DNA of 64,000 bases, from contig JAJLPB010000009.1 of NCBI GenBank assembly GCA_025548565.1, forward strand, positions 124,001 through 188,000. The letters are read 5' to 3'. The position numbers and the translations under genes are program-made. This document shows, piece by piece, positions 24,400 to 34,304 of this stretch (within the stretch, counting starts at the first letter, position 1; each line of letters opens with the position of its first letter). The notes under the pieces are model-generated. The model ran no database searches, was not told where the DNA came from, and was given only the letters and a program-made list of their open reading frames with translations. The stretch comes from Rugamonas sp. A1-17. Its GTDB lineage: Bacteria > Pseudomonadota > Gammaproteobacteria > Burkholderiales > Burkholderiaceae_D.

Positions 24400-25206
24400 A
24401 TGCACCCAATGCTCAACACGGCGATCAAAGCCGCCCGCCGCGCCGCCGCCGTCATCAACCGCGCGTCGTTCGACCTCGACCGCGTCATCGTCACCGAGAA
24501 AAACCACAAGGACTTCGTCACCGACGTCGACCAGGCGGCCGAACAAGCCATCATCGAGGTGCTGTCCAAAGCTTATCCCGACCACGCCTTCCTGTGCGAA
24601 GAGTCGGGCCCGTCCAAGAACGCCAACGACGAGACTGAATTCACCTGGATCATCGACCCGCTCGATGGCACCACCAACTTCATGCACGGCTTCCCGCAAT
24701 ACTCGATCTCGATCGCGCTGTCGCAGCGCGGCGTGATCACGCAGGCCGTGATCTACGACCCGGTCCGCAACGACCTGTTCACCGCCACCAAGGGCGCCGG
24801 CGCCTACCTGAACGACAAGCGCATCCGCGTGACCAAGCTGGACCGCATCGCCAACGCCCTGCTGTCGACCGGCTACGTGGCCGGCAACGCCAAGGCGCTG
24901 GACGAATACCTGAAGATGTACGGCATCATGGCCGAACGCTGCCACGGCGTGCGCCGCCCGGGCAGCGCCGCGCTGGACCTGGCCTACGTGGCCGCCGGCC
25001 GCCTGGACGGCTTCTATGAAAAAGGCCTGAAGCCTTGGGACATCGCGGCCGGCGCGCTGATGGTGACCGAGTCCGGCGGCATCGTCGGCGAGTTCAGCGG
25101 CGAATCCGATTACCTGTACAAGGGCGACATCATCGCCGCCAGCCCGAAGATCTTCGGCCAGATGGTCGGCCTGCTGGCCCAGTTCGGCGAACAGCCAAAA
25201 GCATGA
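24400..25206 (+). CDS. suhB: Inositol-1-monophosphatase SuhB
   Basis: A 268-residue Mg-dependent phosphatase; in E. coli SuhB also joins the rRNA antitermination complex. Catalytic motifs are complete: CEESG (65-69 region), WIIDPLDGTTNFMHG (metal Asp86 and Asp89, Thr91 activating water) and KPWDIAAGALMVTESGG. It is the reference with which the altered paralogue at 3344-4168 can be compared. Divergent from trmJ; followed by a strong terminator. Confidence 0.95.
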   Translation: MHPMLNTAIKAARRAAAVINRASFDLDRVIVTEKNHKDFVTDVDQAAEQAIIEVLSKAYPDHAFLCEESGPSKNANDETEFTWIIDPLDGTTNFMHGFPQYSISIALSQRGVITQAVIYDPVRNDLFTATKGAGAYLNDKRIRVTKLDRIANALLSTGYVAGNAKALDEYLKMYGIMAERCHGVRRPGSAALDLAYVAAGRLDGFYEKGLKPWDIAAGALMVTESGGIVGEFSGESDYLYKGDIIAASPKIFGQMVGLLAQFGEQPKA

Positions 25207-25235
25207 CTAATTAGCAAAAATTAGAATGTTTGTTA

Positions 25236-25275
25236 CAAAAAACCCTGTGCGCATAAGGCGGCCACAGGGTTTTTC
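25236..25275 (+). terminator. Terminator after suhB
   Basis: AAAAACCCTGTG (ending 25249) pairs perfectly with CACAGGGTTTTT (from 25263) around a 13-nt loop and runs into a T tract. It lies 30 nt after the suhB stop. The A/T arms make it potentially bidirectional. Confidence 0.92.
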
Positions 25276-25286
25276 TTATTTCCTAA

Positions 25287-25318
25287 TTGAAACAAAAGAT
25301 GCGCTTAGCTGTTATACT
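25287..25318 (+). promoter_or_regulatory. Candidate promoter of the DEAD-box helicase gene
   Basis: An extended -10, TG-T-TATACT (hexamer 25313-25318), is preceded by TTGAAA (25287-25292) at a longish 20-nt spacing. It predicts a 5' leader of roughly 100 nt before ATG 25424, as is common for cold-responsive RNA helicase genes. The 25207-25423 gap holds nothing else I can support. Confidence 0.5.
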
Positions 25319-25423
25319 CAGGCCTGCGGCACTTTGACCAGTCCTTTAGCCGCAGTGTCATCCACTCTGATTGCCTGCGACTGGCGCTTGAATGCGACAG
25401 GCCGATCTTAACAAAAAGTCATC

Positions 25424-26815
25424 ATGTCATTTTCTTCCCTCGGTTTGTCCGACGCTATTGTCCGTGCTGTTACCGAAGCCGGCTACACCACGCCCACCCC
25501 GATCCAGCAGCAGGCCATCCCTGCCGTGCTGAACGGCGGTGACCTGCTGGCAGGCGCACAAACCGGTACCGGCAAGACCGCCGGTTTCACGCTGCCCATC
25601 CTGCACCGCCTGTCGACCGACGCCAAAGGCGCGGCGATCACCAGCAACACCACGGCCCGCCCGATCCGCGCCCTGATCCTGACCCCGACCCGCGAACTCG
25701 CGGCCCAGGTCGAGGAAAGCGTGCGCATCTACGGCAAGTACACCAAGCTCAACTCCACCGTGATCTTCGGCGGCGTCGGCATCAACCCGCAGATCAAGCA
25801 GCTCAAGCATGGCGTCGACATCCTGGTCGCCACCCCGGGCCGCCTGCTGGACCACATGGAACAGCGCACCGTCAACCTGTCGCACGTGGAAATCCTGATC
25901 CTGGACGAAGCCGACCGCATGCTCGACATGGGCTTCATCCGCGACATCAAGAAAGTGCTGGCGGCGCTGCCGCCCAAGCGCCAGAACCTGCTGTTCTCGG
26001 CCACCTTCTCCGACGAGATCAAGGCGCTGGCCGACGGCCTGCTGAACAAGCCTGCCATGATCGAAGTGGCGCGCCGCAATTCGGCGGTGGAAGTGATCGC
26101 CCAGATGATCCACCCGGTCGACCGCGACAAGAAGCACCCGATGCTGTCGCACCTGATCAAGACCAACGACTGGCACCAGGTGCTGGTGTTCACCCGCACC
26201 AAGCACGGCGCCAACAAGCTGGTCGAACAGCTGGGCGGCGACGGCATCGGCGCGATGGCGATCCACGGCAACAAGAGCCAGTCGGCGCGCACCAAGGCGC
26301 TGTCCGAGTTCAAGGACAACAAGCTGCAAGTGCTGGTGGCCACCGACATCGCCGCGCGCGGGATCGACATCGACCAGCTGCCGCACGTGGTCAACTACGA
26401 CCTGCCGAACATTCCTGAAGACTATGTGCACCGCATCGGCCGCACCGGCCGCGCCGGCGCCACCGGCGAGGCCGTGTCGCTGGTCTGCGTGGACGAGCAC
26501 GAGATGCTGAAGGATATCGAAAAGCTGATCAAGCAAACGCTGCCGCGCGCGGTGATTCCAGGCTTCGAGCCGGACCTGAACGCGCGTCCGCAGCCGGTGC
26601 AGCTGCGTAGCGGCGGCCCAGGCCATCGCAACGGCGGCGGTCGCAACGGTGGCGGCCAGGCGCGCGCCAAGACCGGCGGCGGCGGCGGTGGTGGCGGTGG
26701 CGGCAACAAGCCACGCGCACCGGGCACCGGCGGCGGCAACGGCGGCGGTCCACGCACCGGCACCAGCGCGCCGCGCTCGGCGGCCCAGCACCGCTCCGGC
26801 GGCCGCGGCAGATAA
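25424..26815 (+). CDS. DEAD-box ATP-dependent RNA helicase (RhlE-like)
   Basis: A 463-residue helicase that unwinds short RNA duplexes in ribosome assembly or mRNA decay. Q motif (TTPTPIQQQAIP), Walker A AQTGTGKT, DEAD box LDEADRMLDMGF, motif III SATFS, and motif VI HRIGRTGRAG are all present. The C-terminus is a low-complexity Gly/Asn/Arg tail of about 80 residues (GGRNGGGQARAKTGGGG, RSGGRGR), the RGG-like RNA-binding extension found in RhlE proteins of this group. The cytosine/guanine-rich repeat encoding it should not be mistaken for a mobile repeat. Confidence 0.95.
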   Translation: MSFSSLGLSDAIVRAVTEAGYTTPTPIQQQAIPAVLNGGDLLAGAQTGTGKTAGFTLPILHRLSTDAKGAAITSNTTARPIRALILTPTRELAAQVEESVRIYGKYTKLNSTVIFGGVGINPQIKQLKHGVDILVATPGRLLDHMEQRTVNLSHVEILILDEADRMLDMGFIRDIKKVLAALPPKRQNLLFSATFSDEIKALADGLLNKPAMIEVARRNSAVEVIAQMIHPVDRDKKHPMLSHLIKTNDWHQVLVFTRTKHGANKLVEQLGGDGIGAMAIHGNKSQSARTKALSEFKDNKLQVLVATDIAARGIDIDQLPHVVNYDLPNIPEDYVHRIGRTGRAGATGEAVSLVCVDEHEMLKDIEKLIKQTLPRAVIPGFEPDLNARPQPVQLRSGGPGHRNGGGRNGGGQARAKTGGGGGGGGGGNKPRAPGTGGGNGGGPRTGTSAPRSAAQHRSGGRGR

Positions 26816-26825
26816 GCGCCCCCCT

Positions 26826-26880
26826 AAAACCACCAGCCTGAACGCGCTCAAGATCGCGCTCGGTGCTGGTGGTTTTTTTT
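26826..26880 (+). terminator. Terminator after the RNA helicase gene
   Basis: AAAACCACCAGC (26826-26837) pairs perfectly with GCTGGTGGTTTT (26865-26876) over a 27-nt loop, ending in eight T. The loop contains a smaller repeat (GCGCTC / GATCGCGCT). Confidence 0.93.
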
Positions 26881-26962
26881 CGCCCCGGCCGAGCGCGAGA
26901 CGGTGCGCCGCACCAGCCGCATTTGCGGTTACGATAACGGCTTCTCTGCCGGAGTCCGCCTC

Positions 26963-27742
26963 ATGCCCAAATTCGCCGCCAACCTGTCCATGCTGTTCAC
27001 CGAAGCGCCCTTCCTGGAACGCTTCGCGCTGGCCCGCGAGGCCGGCTTCGACGGCGTCGAATTCCTGTTCCCCTATGCCTACGAAGCCCATCAGCTGGCC
27101 GAGCGCCTGCGCCGCCATCAGCTGACGCTGGCGCTGTTCAACCTGCCCGCCGGCGACTGGAACGCGGGCGACCGCGGCATGGCCTGCGACCCGCGCCGCC
27201 AGGACGAGTTCCGCGCCGGCGTGCACAGCGCGCTGGAGTACGCCACCGAGCTGGGCGCGACCCAGCTGCACTGCATGGCCGGCAAGACGCCGCCCGGCCT
27301 GGCGCCCGAGCGCGCCCACGCCACCTACGTCGACAGCCTGCGCTGGGCCGCCGCCGAGCTGGCGCCGCACGGCATCAACTTGCTGATCGAGCCGATCAAC
27401 CACTACGACATGCCGGGCTACTTCCTCAACCGCAGCCGCCAGGCGCTGGACATCATCGCCGAGACCGGCAGCCCCAACCTGTTCCTGCAATACGACATCT
27501 ACCACATGCAGCGCATGGAAGGCGAACTGAGCAACACGATCCGCGCCAACCTGCCGATGATCAAGCACATGCAGATCGCCGACACGCCCGGCCGCCACGA
27601 ACCGGGCACCGGCGAGATCAACTACCGCCACCTGTTCCGCCTCATCGACGACCTGGGCTACGACGGCTGGCTGGGCTGCGAATACCTGCCGGCCGGCGCC
27701 ACCATGGCCGGCCTGGGCTGGCGGCAGGCGCTGACCGGCTGA
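26963..27742 (+). CDS. hyi: Hydroxypyruvate isomerase family protein
   Basis: A 260-residue TIM-barrel sugar isomerase of the xylose-isomerase-like superfamily; the family interconverts hydroxypyruvate and tartronate semialdehyde. It starts MPKFAANLSMLFTEAPFLER, contains LLIEPINHYDMPGYFLN (metal/catalytic Glu), LQYDIYHMQRMEG, IADTPGRHEPGTGEINY and GCEYLPAG, all close to Hyi. The ATG at 26963 was preferred over upstream in-frame codons because it begins the first beta strand. No glyoxylate carboligase gene is nearby, so the pathway is unclear. Confidence 0.9.
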   Translation: MPKFAANLSMLFTEAPFLERFALAREAGFDGVEFLFPYAYEAHQLAERLRRHQLTLALFNLPAGDWNAGDRGMACDPRRQDEFRAGVHSALEYATELGATQLHCMAGKTPPGLAPERAHATYVDSLRWAAAELAPHGINLLIEPINHYDMPGYFLNRSRQALDIIAETGSPNLFLQYDIYHMQRMEGELSNTIRANLPMIKHMQIADTPGRHEPGTGEINYRHLFRLIDDLGYDGWLGCEYLPAGATMAGLGWRQALTG

Positions 27743-27808
27743 TCTGCGCATTCGCAATACGGAAATATTCACGCAAGGCAACAATGTCCTCACACCTGGG
27801 GAGCGAAC

Positions 27809-28576
27809 ATGAAACTGAGCCGTGTCATCCTGATCCTGTGCTGCCTGGCGCTGCTTGGCGGCTGCGCCAGCAGCAGCCCGCGCATGGCGGAAGTGCGCGC
27901 CTTCGCCGCCCAGTCGCCGCACCTGGGCGCCTACCATGAACTGACCGAGCGCTACCGCACCACCTACCAGCGCGAGCAACCCTTCCTGAGCGCGGCGGCC
28001 GACCAGCGCGAGCGCCAGCTCGACCAGCAACGCCAGGCTGCCAGCGCGGATTTCGCCAGGCTGCAGACCGGCGTGCAGGCGTATATGCAGACGCTGGGCC
28101 GGCTGGCGGGCGACAACCAATACGACCTGGAGGACCAGGTCAAGTCCATGAGCGCCGGCATCAAGGCCTGGCCCGACAGCGGCATCGACGAGCGCCACGT
28201 CAACGCCTACGCCGGCCTGGCGCGGTTGATCACGCGCGCGCTGACCCGGCCGGCGCAGGACCGCGCGGTGCAGGAGCTGCTGCGCGACGGCCACCAGGCG
28301 ATGGAGGAACTGCTAGGCGCCATGCGCACGCTGCTGCGCCTGTACGACAAGAGCAGCGACAACGAACAAAAAATCGTGCTGGGCATGCTGGAGACGGAAA
28401 TCCCCTTCGTCGACACGCGGCGCGACCGCCTGCTGCTGGCGCTGTCGCGGTCGCTGCAACACGACAAGCAGGCCGAGTACCACCTGATCGGCCTGCGCAA
28501 CACCCAGGCCCAGCAGAACCTGGCCGCCATCGAGCAGGCCCACCGCGCCTTGTTCAACCAGATCCCGCAGCAATAA
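27809..28576 (+). CDS. Uncharacterised lipoprotein
   Basis: A 255-residue lipoprotein: signal peptide with lipobox LLGGC (Cys at residue 19) followed by ASSSPRMAEVRAF. The mature part is almost wholly helical, with QRERQLDQQRQAASADFARL and a long charged stretch, and no recognisable enzyme motif. Ser after Cys+1 Ala suggests outer-membrane sorting. It is followed at 10 nt by a helical hypothetical protein and then by a DksA-like gene, probably one transcription unit. Confidence 0.75.
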   Translation: MKLSRVILILCCLALLGGCASSSPRMAEVRAFAAQSPHLGAYHELTERYRTTYQREQPFLSAAADQRERQLDQQRQAASADFARLQTGVQAYMQTLGRLAGDNQYDLEDQVKSMSAGIKAWPDSGIDERHVNAYAGLARLITRALTRPAQDRAVQELLRDGHQAMEELLGAMRTLLRLYDKSSDNEQKIVLGMLETEIPFVDTRRDRLLLALSRSLQHDKQAEYHLIGLRNTQAQQNLAAIEQAHRALFNQIPQQ

Positions 28577-28586
28577 GGAGTTCGCC

Positions 28587-29012
28587 ATGGCCGATCAACA
28601 CGATATCGAAGCGCTGGCCGACAGCCTGTCCGCCAGCGCCGACGCCCTGCACGCCCACCTGATGCGGGCGCTGCGCCAGCCGGCGCCGGGCGGCGCGCCC
28701 GCCATGTCGCAGGGCGCGGCGCAGGCGCTGTTCGAGAACGAGGTGCTGCTGCGCCAGCGCGCCAACGGCCTGTACCTGGACAGCGCCCGCCTGGCCGCCG
28801 CCGGCCTGGACGGCGCGCAACAGCAATTGCTGGAGCTGACCCGGCGCGCCCAGGACGCCATCGCCCGCATCGACCGCCTCAAGGACATGATCGACCTGAC
28901 CGCCGAACTGCTGTCGCTGGGCGCGGCGATCGCCACCGGCAAGCCGGACCGTCTGGCCGCGCCGCTGGAAAAACTCAAGCACCATCTGGACACGCTGCCC
29001 GCGCCGGGCTGA
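28587..29012 (+). CDS. Hypothetical helical protein
   Basis: A 141-residue, soluble, mostly helical protein with no signal peptide: QALFENEVLLRQRANGLYLD, LIDLTAELLSLGAAIATGKP. SD AAGGAG precedes the ATG. It lies 10 nt after the lipoprotein stop, so it is probably its partner, perhaps a cytoplasmic regulator or structural subunit. I see no family signature. Confidence 0.65.
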   Translation: MADQHDIEALADSLSASADALHAHLMRALRQPAPGGAPAMSQGAAQALFENEVLLRQRANGLYLDSARLAAAGLDGAQQQLLELTRRAQDAIARIDRLKDMIDLTAELLSLGAAIATGKPDRLAAPLEKLKHHLDTLPAPG

Positions 29013-29066
29013 GTCCGCTGAACAAAATCGCGCCGCACGGGTCCAACACCGTAAGGAGCGTGCGGC

Positions 29067-29441
29067 ATGAACGGACTCGACGACATTGAATGGGCGGCCC
29101 TGCGCGAGCGGCTGGAACGCGCGCGCGCCGCCCTGCTCAGCCAACTGGCGGACGACCTCGACCGCAGCGCCGACGTGCGCGCGCCGGCGCCGCACGAGGC
29201 CGAGGCGTCGCCGGCCGACAACGCCAGCCAGCGCACCCTCAACGCGCTGGTGCACGAGGCGGCCGAACACACGGCGCGCCAGCTGCACATCGTGCGCCAC
29301 GCGCTGGCCAAGTTCGACGATCAAAGCTATGGATTGTGCGAGCGTTGCGGCGAACTGATCGGCTACTCGCGCCTGAACGCGCGGCCGGAGGCGCGGCTGT
29401 GCATCGCCTGCCAGACGCTGCAGGAACAGCGCCGCCGCTGA
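29067..29441 (+). CDS. DksA/TraR family zinc-finger protein
   Basis: A 124-residue member of the DksA/TraR group, which binds the RNA polymerase secondary channel or acts on dormancy. The zinc finger reads CERCGELIGYSRLNARPEAR then LCIACQ (C-x2-C ... C-x2-C), preceded by a coiled coil. The coiled-coil tip that carries DxxDxA in DksA cannot be identified here, so activity on transcription is uncertain. SD AAGGAG is present. It is shorter than DksA (about 150). Confidence 0.86.
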   Translation: MNGLDDIEWAALRERLERARAALLSQLADDLDRSADVRAPAPHEAEASPADNASQRTLNALVHEAAEHTARQLHIVRHALAKFDDQSYGLCERCGELIGYSRLNARPEARLCIACQTLQEQRRR

Positions 29442-29469
29442 CTGTCGCCGCTGAGCGCCGCCGCCGGAA

Positions 29470-29829
29470 TCAGCCGGCGTCCTGCCAGGGCTGGTTGCGG
29501 ATCTTGGCCACCTGGCGCTGCGCCAGCAGCCGCCACAGCTGCAGCGCGTCGGCCTGGGCCAGCGTCATCACGCGCGGGCCAGCCAGCGCGATCTCGCAAT
29601 CGCGGTCCGACCATTCGGCAAAGCGCACGCCGCCGCCGGTGGACACCTCGACTTCATACATCAGGCCGTCGTCATAGCCGAAGCGCAGCACGGCGCTGCC
29701 GGGGCCGCCGTCGGGGGCGGGTGTCTTGCCGCTGTAGACGTCGGCCAGGGCCGCCGCCATCTGGGCCTCGGACGGCGCCGCCACATCGCGGCCGTCTGGA
29801 CGAGTGAGCATTACCCATGCGTTTGCCAT
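29470..29829 (-). CDS. Hypothetical protein
   Basis: A 119-residue soluble protein without recognisable domain. It contains WVMLTRPDGRDVAAPSEAQM, a beta-rich middle (AVLRFGYDDGLMYEVEVSTG) and a helical C-terminus (ALQLWRLLAQRQVAKIRNQP). It is convergent with the DksA-like gene. A possible protein-protein adaptor, but nothing in the neighbourhood constrains it. Confidence 0.6.
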   Translation of the reverse strand: MANAWVMLTRPDGRDVAAPSEAQMAAALADVYSGKTPAPDGGPGSAVLRFGYDDGLMYEVEVSTGGGVRFAEWSDRDCEIALAGPRVMTLAQADALQLWRLLAQRQVAKIRNQPWQDAG

Positions 29830-30016
29830 TGCCGCATCTCCCCATTACAACGCGTTAGTCCGACGGCTGCCAGGTTTTTTGATTGTAGCGACTATCCTAC
29901 CCAAAAGGACCGGCCGCGCAAGCATAGTCTCCGATAAGCAACAACGCAGCGCAAGCCCGCCGACGTGCTGTGCGGAAAAAAACGCGGCATGTGCGGCAAC
30001 GTCACTGGCGACGCCG

Positions 30017-30022
30017 TATAAT
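30017..30022 (+). promoter_or_regulatory. -10 element TATAAT upstream of the signalling operon
   Basis: A consensus TATAAT 49 nt before the ATG of the EAL-REC gene. A -35 match at 17-nt spacing is weak (CGGCAA). The 29830-30070 gap otherwise shows no feature I can support. Confidence 0.5.
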
Positions 30023-30070
30023 CGATTCAGGGTTTTCGATATCCATCAGCTATCATTTCGCTAGGCTCCC

Positions 30071-31708
30071 ATGCATGCAGCCCCGCAAACGAAGGATCTC
30101 CCGGCGATGACCGCCGCGCTGGAACAGGCGCTGGCACAGGACCAGTTGCGCCTGCTCTACCAACCGCTGGTGGACTTGCAAAGCGGCGCCGTGGTCAGCC
30201 TGGAGGCGCTGGTGCGCTGGCAGCATCCGGATCAGGGATTGCTGGCGGCCCACGTCTTCCTGCCCCAGGCCGACGCCGCCGGCATGACGGCCGCCATCGG
30301 CCTGTGGGTGTTGCGGCGCGCCTGCGGCGACCTGCAGGCCTGGCGGCGCGGCGGCCAGATCGACCTGCGGGTGGCGATCAATATCTCGCCCAGCCAGTTC
30401 CGCGACCCCGGCTTCTGCGCCGCGGTGGTGGCCATGCTGGATGAATGCGCCATCACGCCCGGCGCGCTGACGCTGGAAATCACCGAGACCGCGCTGACCG
30501 AGGCCGGCGCCGGCTGCGACGAGCTGCTGGCCGGCTTCAAGGCGCGCGGCCTGACGCTCACGCTGGACGACTTCGGCACCGGCCACGGCTCGCTCAGCAG
30601 CCTGAAGCGCTACCCCTTCGACGCCATCAAGATCGACGCCGACTACATCCGCAACGTGGTCAGCGACAGCCACGACGCCGCCATGGCCAAGAGCATCATC
30701 GCCATGGGCCACAACCTGGGCATGAAGGTGGTGGCCGAGGGCGTGGAAACGGAAAGCCAGTGCGACTTCCTGCGCCGGAACATGTGCGACCAGATCCAGG
30801 GTTACTTCTTCGCGCCGCCGCTCGACGCCACCGAACTGCACCAGCTGCTGGCCAGCGGACGCGCGCTGCCGGCCCACCTGCTGCGCATGCACCGGCCGCC
30901 GCGCCGGCTGCTGCTGGTGGACGACGAGCCCAACATCCTGGCCGCGCTCAAGCGCCTGCTGCGCGCCGACCAGTACCAGATCTTCACCGCCGGCGACGGT
31001 CCGCAGGGCCTGGCCCTGCTGGCCCAGCAGACGGTCGACGTGATCGTCTCCGACCAGCGCATGCCTGGCATGCTGGGCGCCGACTTCCTGCGCAAGGCGC
31101 GCGAGCTGGCGCCGGACACCATCCGCATCATGTTGTCCGGATACACCGAGCTGCAGTCGGTGACCGACGCCGTCAACGAGGGCGCGATCTACAAGTTCCT
31201 GACCAAGCCGTGGGAGGACGAGCAGCTGCGCGGCCACATCGCCGAGGCCTTCCGCGTCAAGGAAATCGCCGACGACAACCTGCGCCTGCACCTGGAGGTG
31301 CGCACCGCCAACCAGGAGCTGGCCGCGGCCAACCGCCGCATGGAACAACTGCTGCTGGAGAAGCAGCGCCAGATCAGCCGCGACGAGATCAGCCTGAGCG
31401 TGGCGCGCGAACTGCTGCAGCACCTGCCGCTGCCGGTGATCGGCATGGACGACAGCGGCATGATCGCCTTCATCAACGGCGCCGCCGCCGGCCTGTTCCG
31501 CCACAGCGGCGCCCTGCTGGGCAACGAGGCCAGCCTCGTGCTGCCCGAACTGTTTCCGGCCGAGGCCGATGCCGATGCCGGCCTGCCGCACCGCCACCTG
31601 GCCGACATCGACGGCCAGCGCTACGCCGTGATGTGCTACCCGATGGGCGAGCACTCGGCCTCGCGCGGCAGCCTGATCACCCTTAGCACCGTGGAGGCCG
31701 ACAGATGA
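30071..31708 (+). CDS. EAL phosphodiesterase with C-terminal receiver and PAS-like segment
   Basis: A 545-residue soluble protein. The EAL domain (about 17-265) keeps the expected catalytic set: E45-A-L, N104, E136, D166-D167 in DDFGTGHGSL, K187 and E223, so it should hydrolyse c-di-GMP. A receiver follows (280-395; VDDEPN, phospho-Asp in VSDQRMPG, KPWEDEQ), then a coiled coil (about 400-440) and a PAS-like end (LPLPVIGMDDSGMIAFINGA). EAL-before-REC is the reverse of the common order. An alternative start at 30107 has an AAGGA. First gene of an operon with ATGA overlaps onward. Confidence 0.92.
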   Translation: MHAAPQTKDLPAMTAALEQALAQDQLRLLYQPLVDLQSGAVVSLEALVRWQHPDQGLLAAHVFLPQADAAGMTAAIGLWVLRRACGDLQAWRRGGQIDLRVAINISPSQFRDPGFCAAVVAMLDECAITPGALTLEITETALTEAGAGCDELLAGFKARGLTLTLDDFGTGHGSLSSLKRYPFDAIKIDADYIRNVVSDSHDAAMAKSIIAMGHNLGMKVVAEGVETESQCDFLRRNMCDQIQGYFFAPPLDATELHQLLASGRALPAHLLRMHRPPRRLLLVDDEPNILAALKRLLRADQYQIFTAGDGPQGLALLAQQTVDVIVSDQRMPGMLGADFLRKARELAPDTIRIMLSGYTELQSVTDAVNEGAIYKFLTKPWEDEQLRGHIAEAFRVKEIADDNLRLHLEVRTANQELAAANRRMEQLLLEKQRQISRDEISLSVARELLQHLPLPVIGMDDSGMIAFINGAAAGLFRHSGALLGNEASLVLPELFPAEADADAGLPHRHLADIDGQRYAVMCYPMGEHSASRGSLITLSTVEADR

Positions 31709-32037
31709 GCAACACCCCCACCCCCAATGAAATCGACCTGCAGCAGGCGGCCGAAGGCATGGTCCTGGCCGCCCCCCTGCTCGACGCCCACGGCGGCGTG
31801 CTGCTGCCGCAGGACGCCACGCTGACCGCGGCCACGCTGGCCGCGCTGCGCCGGCGCGGCATCGAGCGCTGCGTGGTCTGGTCCCAGGCCGAGCCGGTCG
31901 ATCCGGCCGCGCTGGCGCGGGCCCGCGCGCAGCAGCTGGCGCGGCTCGATCGCCTGTTCCGCCACAGCGCCGGCAGCGACGGCGGCGCCGTGCTGCTGGC
32001 GCAGCTGCGCGCCTACCGCGAGGGTCCGCAGCCATGA
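31705..32037 (+). CDS. Small standalone module protein (HD-GYP-associated type)
   Basis: A 110-residue protein with AEGMVLAAPLLDAHGGVLLP followed by ATLTAATLAALRRRGIERCV. The same pattern closes the REC-HD protein of this operon at residues 386-433 (LLPGMTLARDL, GLMLLSVDHVLDARMI), and similar segments accompany HD-GYP and HDOD proteins elsewhere. So it is that module as a free-standing protein. The ATG overlaps the upstream stop (ATGA) and its own stop overlaps the HDOD start the same way. Function unknown; probably a protein-interaction piece. Confidence 0.7.
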   Translation: MSNTPTPNEIDLQQAAEGMVLAAPLLDAHGGVLLPQDATLTAATLAALRRRGIERCVVWSQAEPVDPAALARARAQQLARLDRLFRHSAGSDGGAVLLAQLRAYREGPQP

Positions 32038-32867
32038 CCGCCGACGACATCATCAAGGCCGTGCGCGACCTGCCGTCGCTGCCGGCGGTGGTCAACGAAC
32101 TGCTGGCCACCATGCACCAGGACGACATCGACACCCACGCGCTGGCCGCCAAGATCACGCTCGACCAGGCGCTCACCGCCAAGACGCTGCGGCTGGCCAA
32201 CTCCTCGTTCTACGGCATGCCGACCAAGGTCACCACGATCCAGCAGGCGGTGTCGGTGCTGGGCTTCCACGCCATCCGCACGCTGGTGACGGCCTGCTCG
32301 GTGACGGCCAGCTTCGCGCCCGTGCCCGGCAGCGAGTTCGACTTCCAGGCCTTCTGGCGCCACGCGATCGCCAGCGCCGTGTGCGCGCGCGTGCTGGCGC
32401 CGCATGTGCGGGGCAACCCGGACACCGCCTTCACCGCCGGCCTGCTGCACGACCTGGGCACGCTGGTGCTGGCCACCCGCTTCCCGGACGACTACCGCCG
32501 CGTGATCGCCCACCGCCGCCAGCACGACTGCCCGGCCGCGCCGGCCCAGATGGCCGTGTTCGGCATCGACCACGCCAGCGTCGGCAGCGCGCTGGCCAGA
32601 CACTGGAAATTCCCGGAGGCCATCCAGGCCGCCGTGGCCGACCACCACCGCCCCGCCGAGACCGGCCCGGCCACGCTGTCGACCGTGATCTACGCGGCCA
32701 ACGTCCTGGCCCACGCGCTCGACCTGTCGGGCCAGGAGGACGACCAGGTGCCGCCGCTGCCGCTGGCCGCCTGGCAGTCGCTGGGCCTGAGCGACGCCGC
32801 CTGGGCCGCCGTGTTCGCCGAGAGCGAGCAATTGTTCGAAACCATGTGCCAGATGCTGACCCCATGA
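32034..32867 (+). CDS. HDOD domain protein
   Basis: A 277-residue HDOD protein, a metal-binding-deficient relative of HD phosphohydrolases used as a signalling adaptor. It has LPSLPAVVNELLATMHQDDI, LANSSFYGMPTKVTTIQQAV (HDOD core), GLLHDLGTLVLATRF (an HD-like doublet is retained) and VADHHRP. HDOD proteins commonly interact with kinases or diguanylate-cycle proteins. ATGA overlap with the preceding gene. An intact HD in position does not establish catalysis. Confidence 0.9.
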   Translation: MTADDIIKAVRDLPSLPAVVNELLATMHQDDIDTHALAAKITLDQALTAKTLRLANSSFYGMPTKVTTIQQAVSVLGFHAIRTLVTACSVTASFAPVPGSEFDFQAFWRHAIASAVCARVLAPHVRGNPDTAFTAGLLHDLGTLVLATRFPDDYRRVIAHRRQHDCPAAPAQMAVFGIDHASVGSALARHWKFPEAIQAAVADHHRPAETGPATLSTVIYAANVLAHALDLSGQEDDQVPPLPLAAWQSLGLSDAAWAAVFAESEQLFETMCQMLTP

Positions 32868-32885
32868 CCGCCGCCGGAGGGCACC

Positions 32886-34300
<1,415 letters not shown>

Positions 34301-34304
<4 letters not shown>

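Noticed and set aside
25226..25411. A 61-codon ORF between suhB and the helicase gene
   Set aside because: It runs through the suhB terminator and the helicase promoter region, with no SD or coding bias.
26600..26812. Glycine-codon repeats resembling a tandem repeat
   Set aside because: It is simply the RGG-like C-terminal tail of the RNA helicase.
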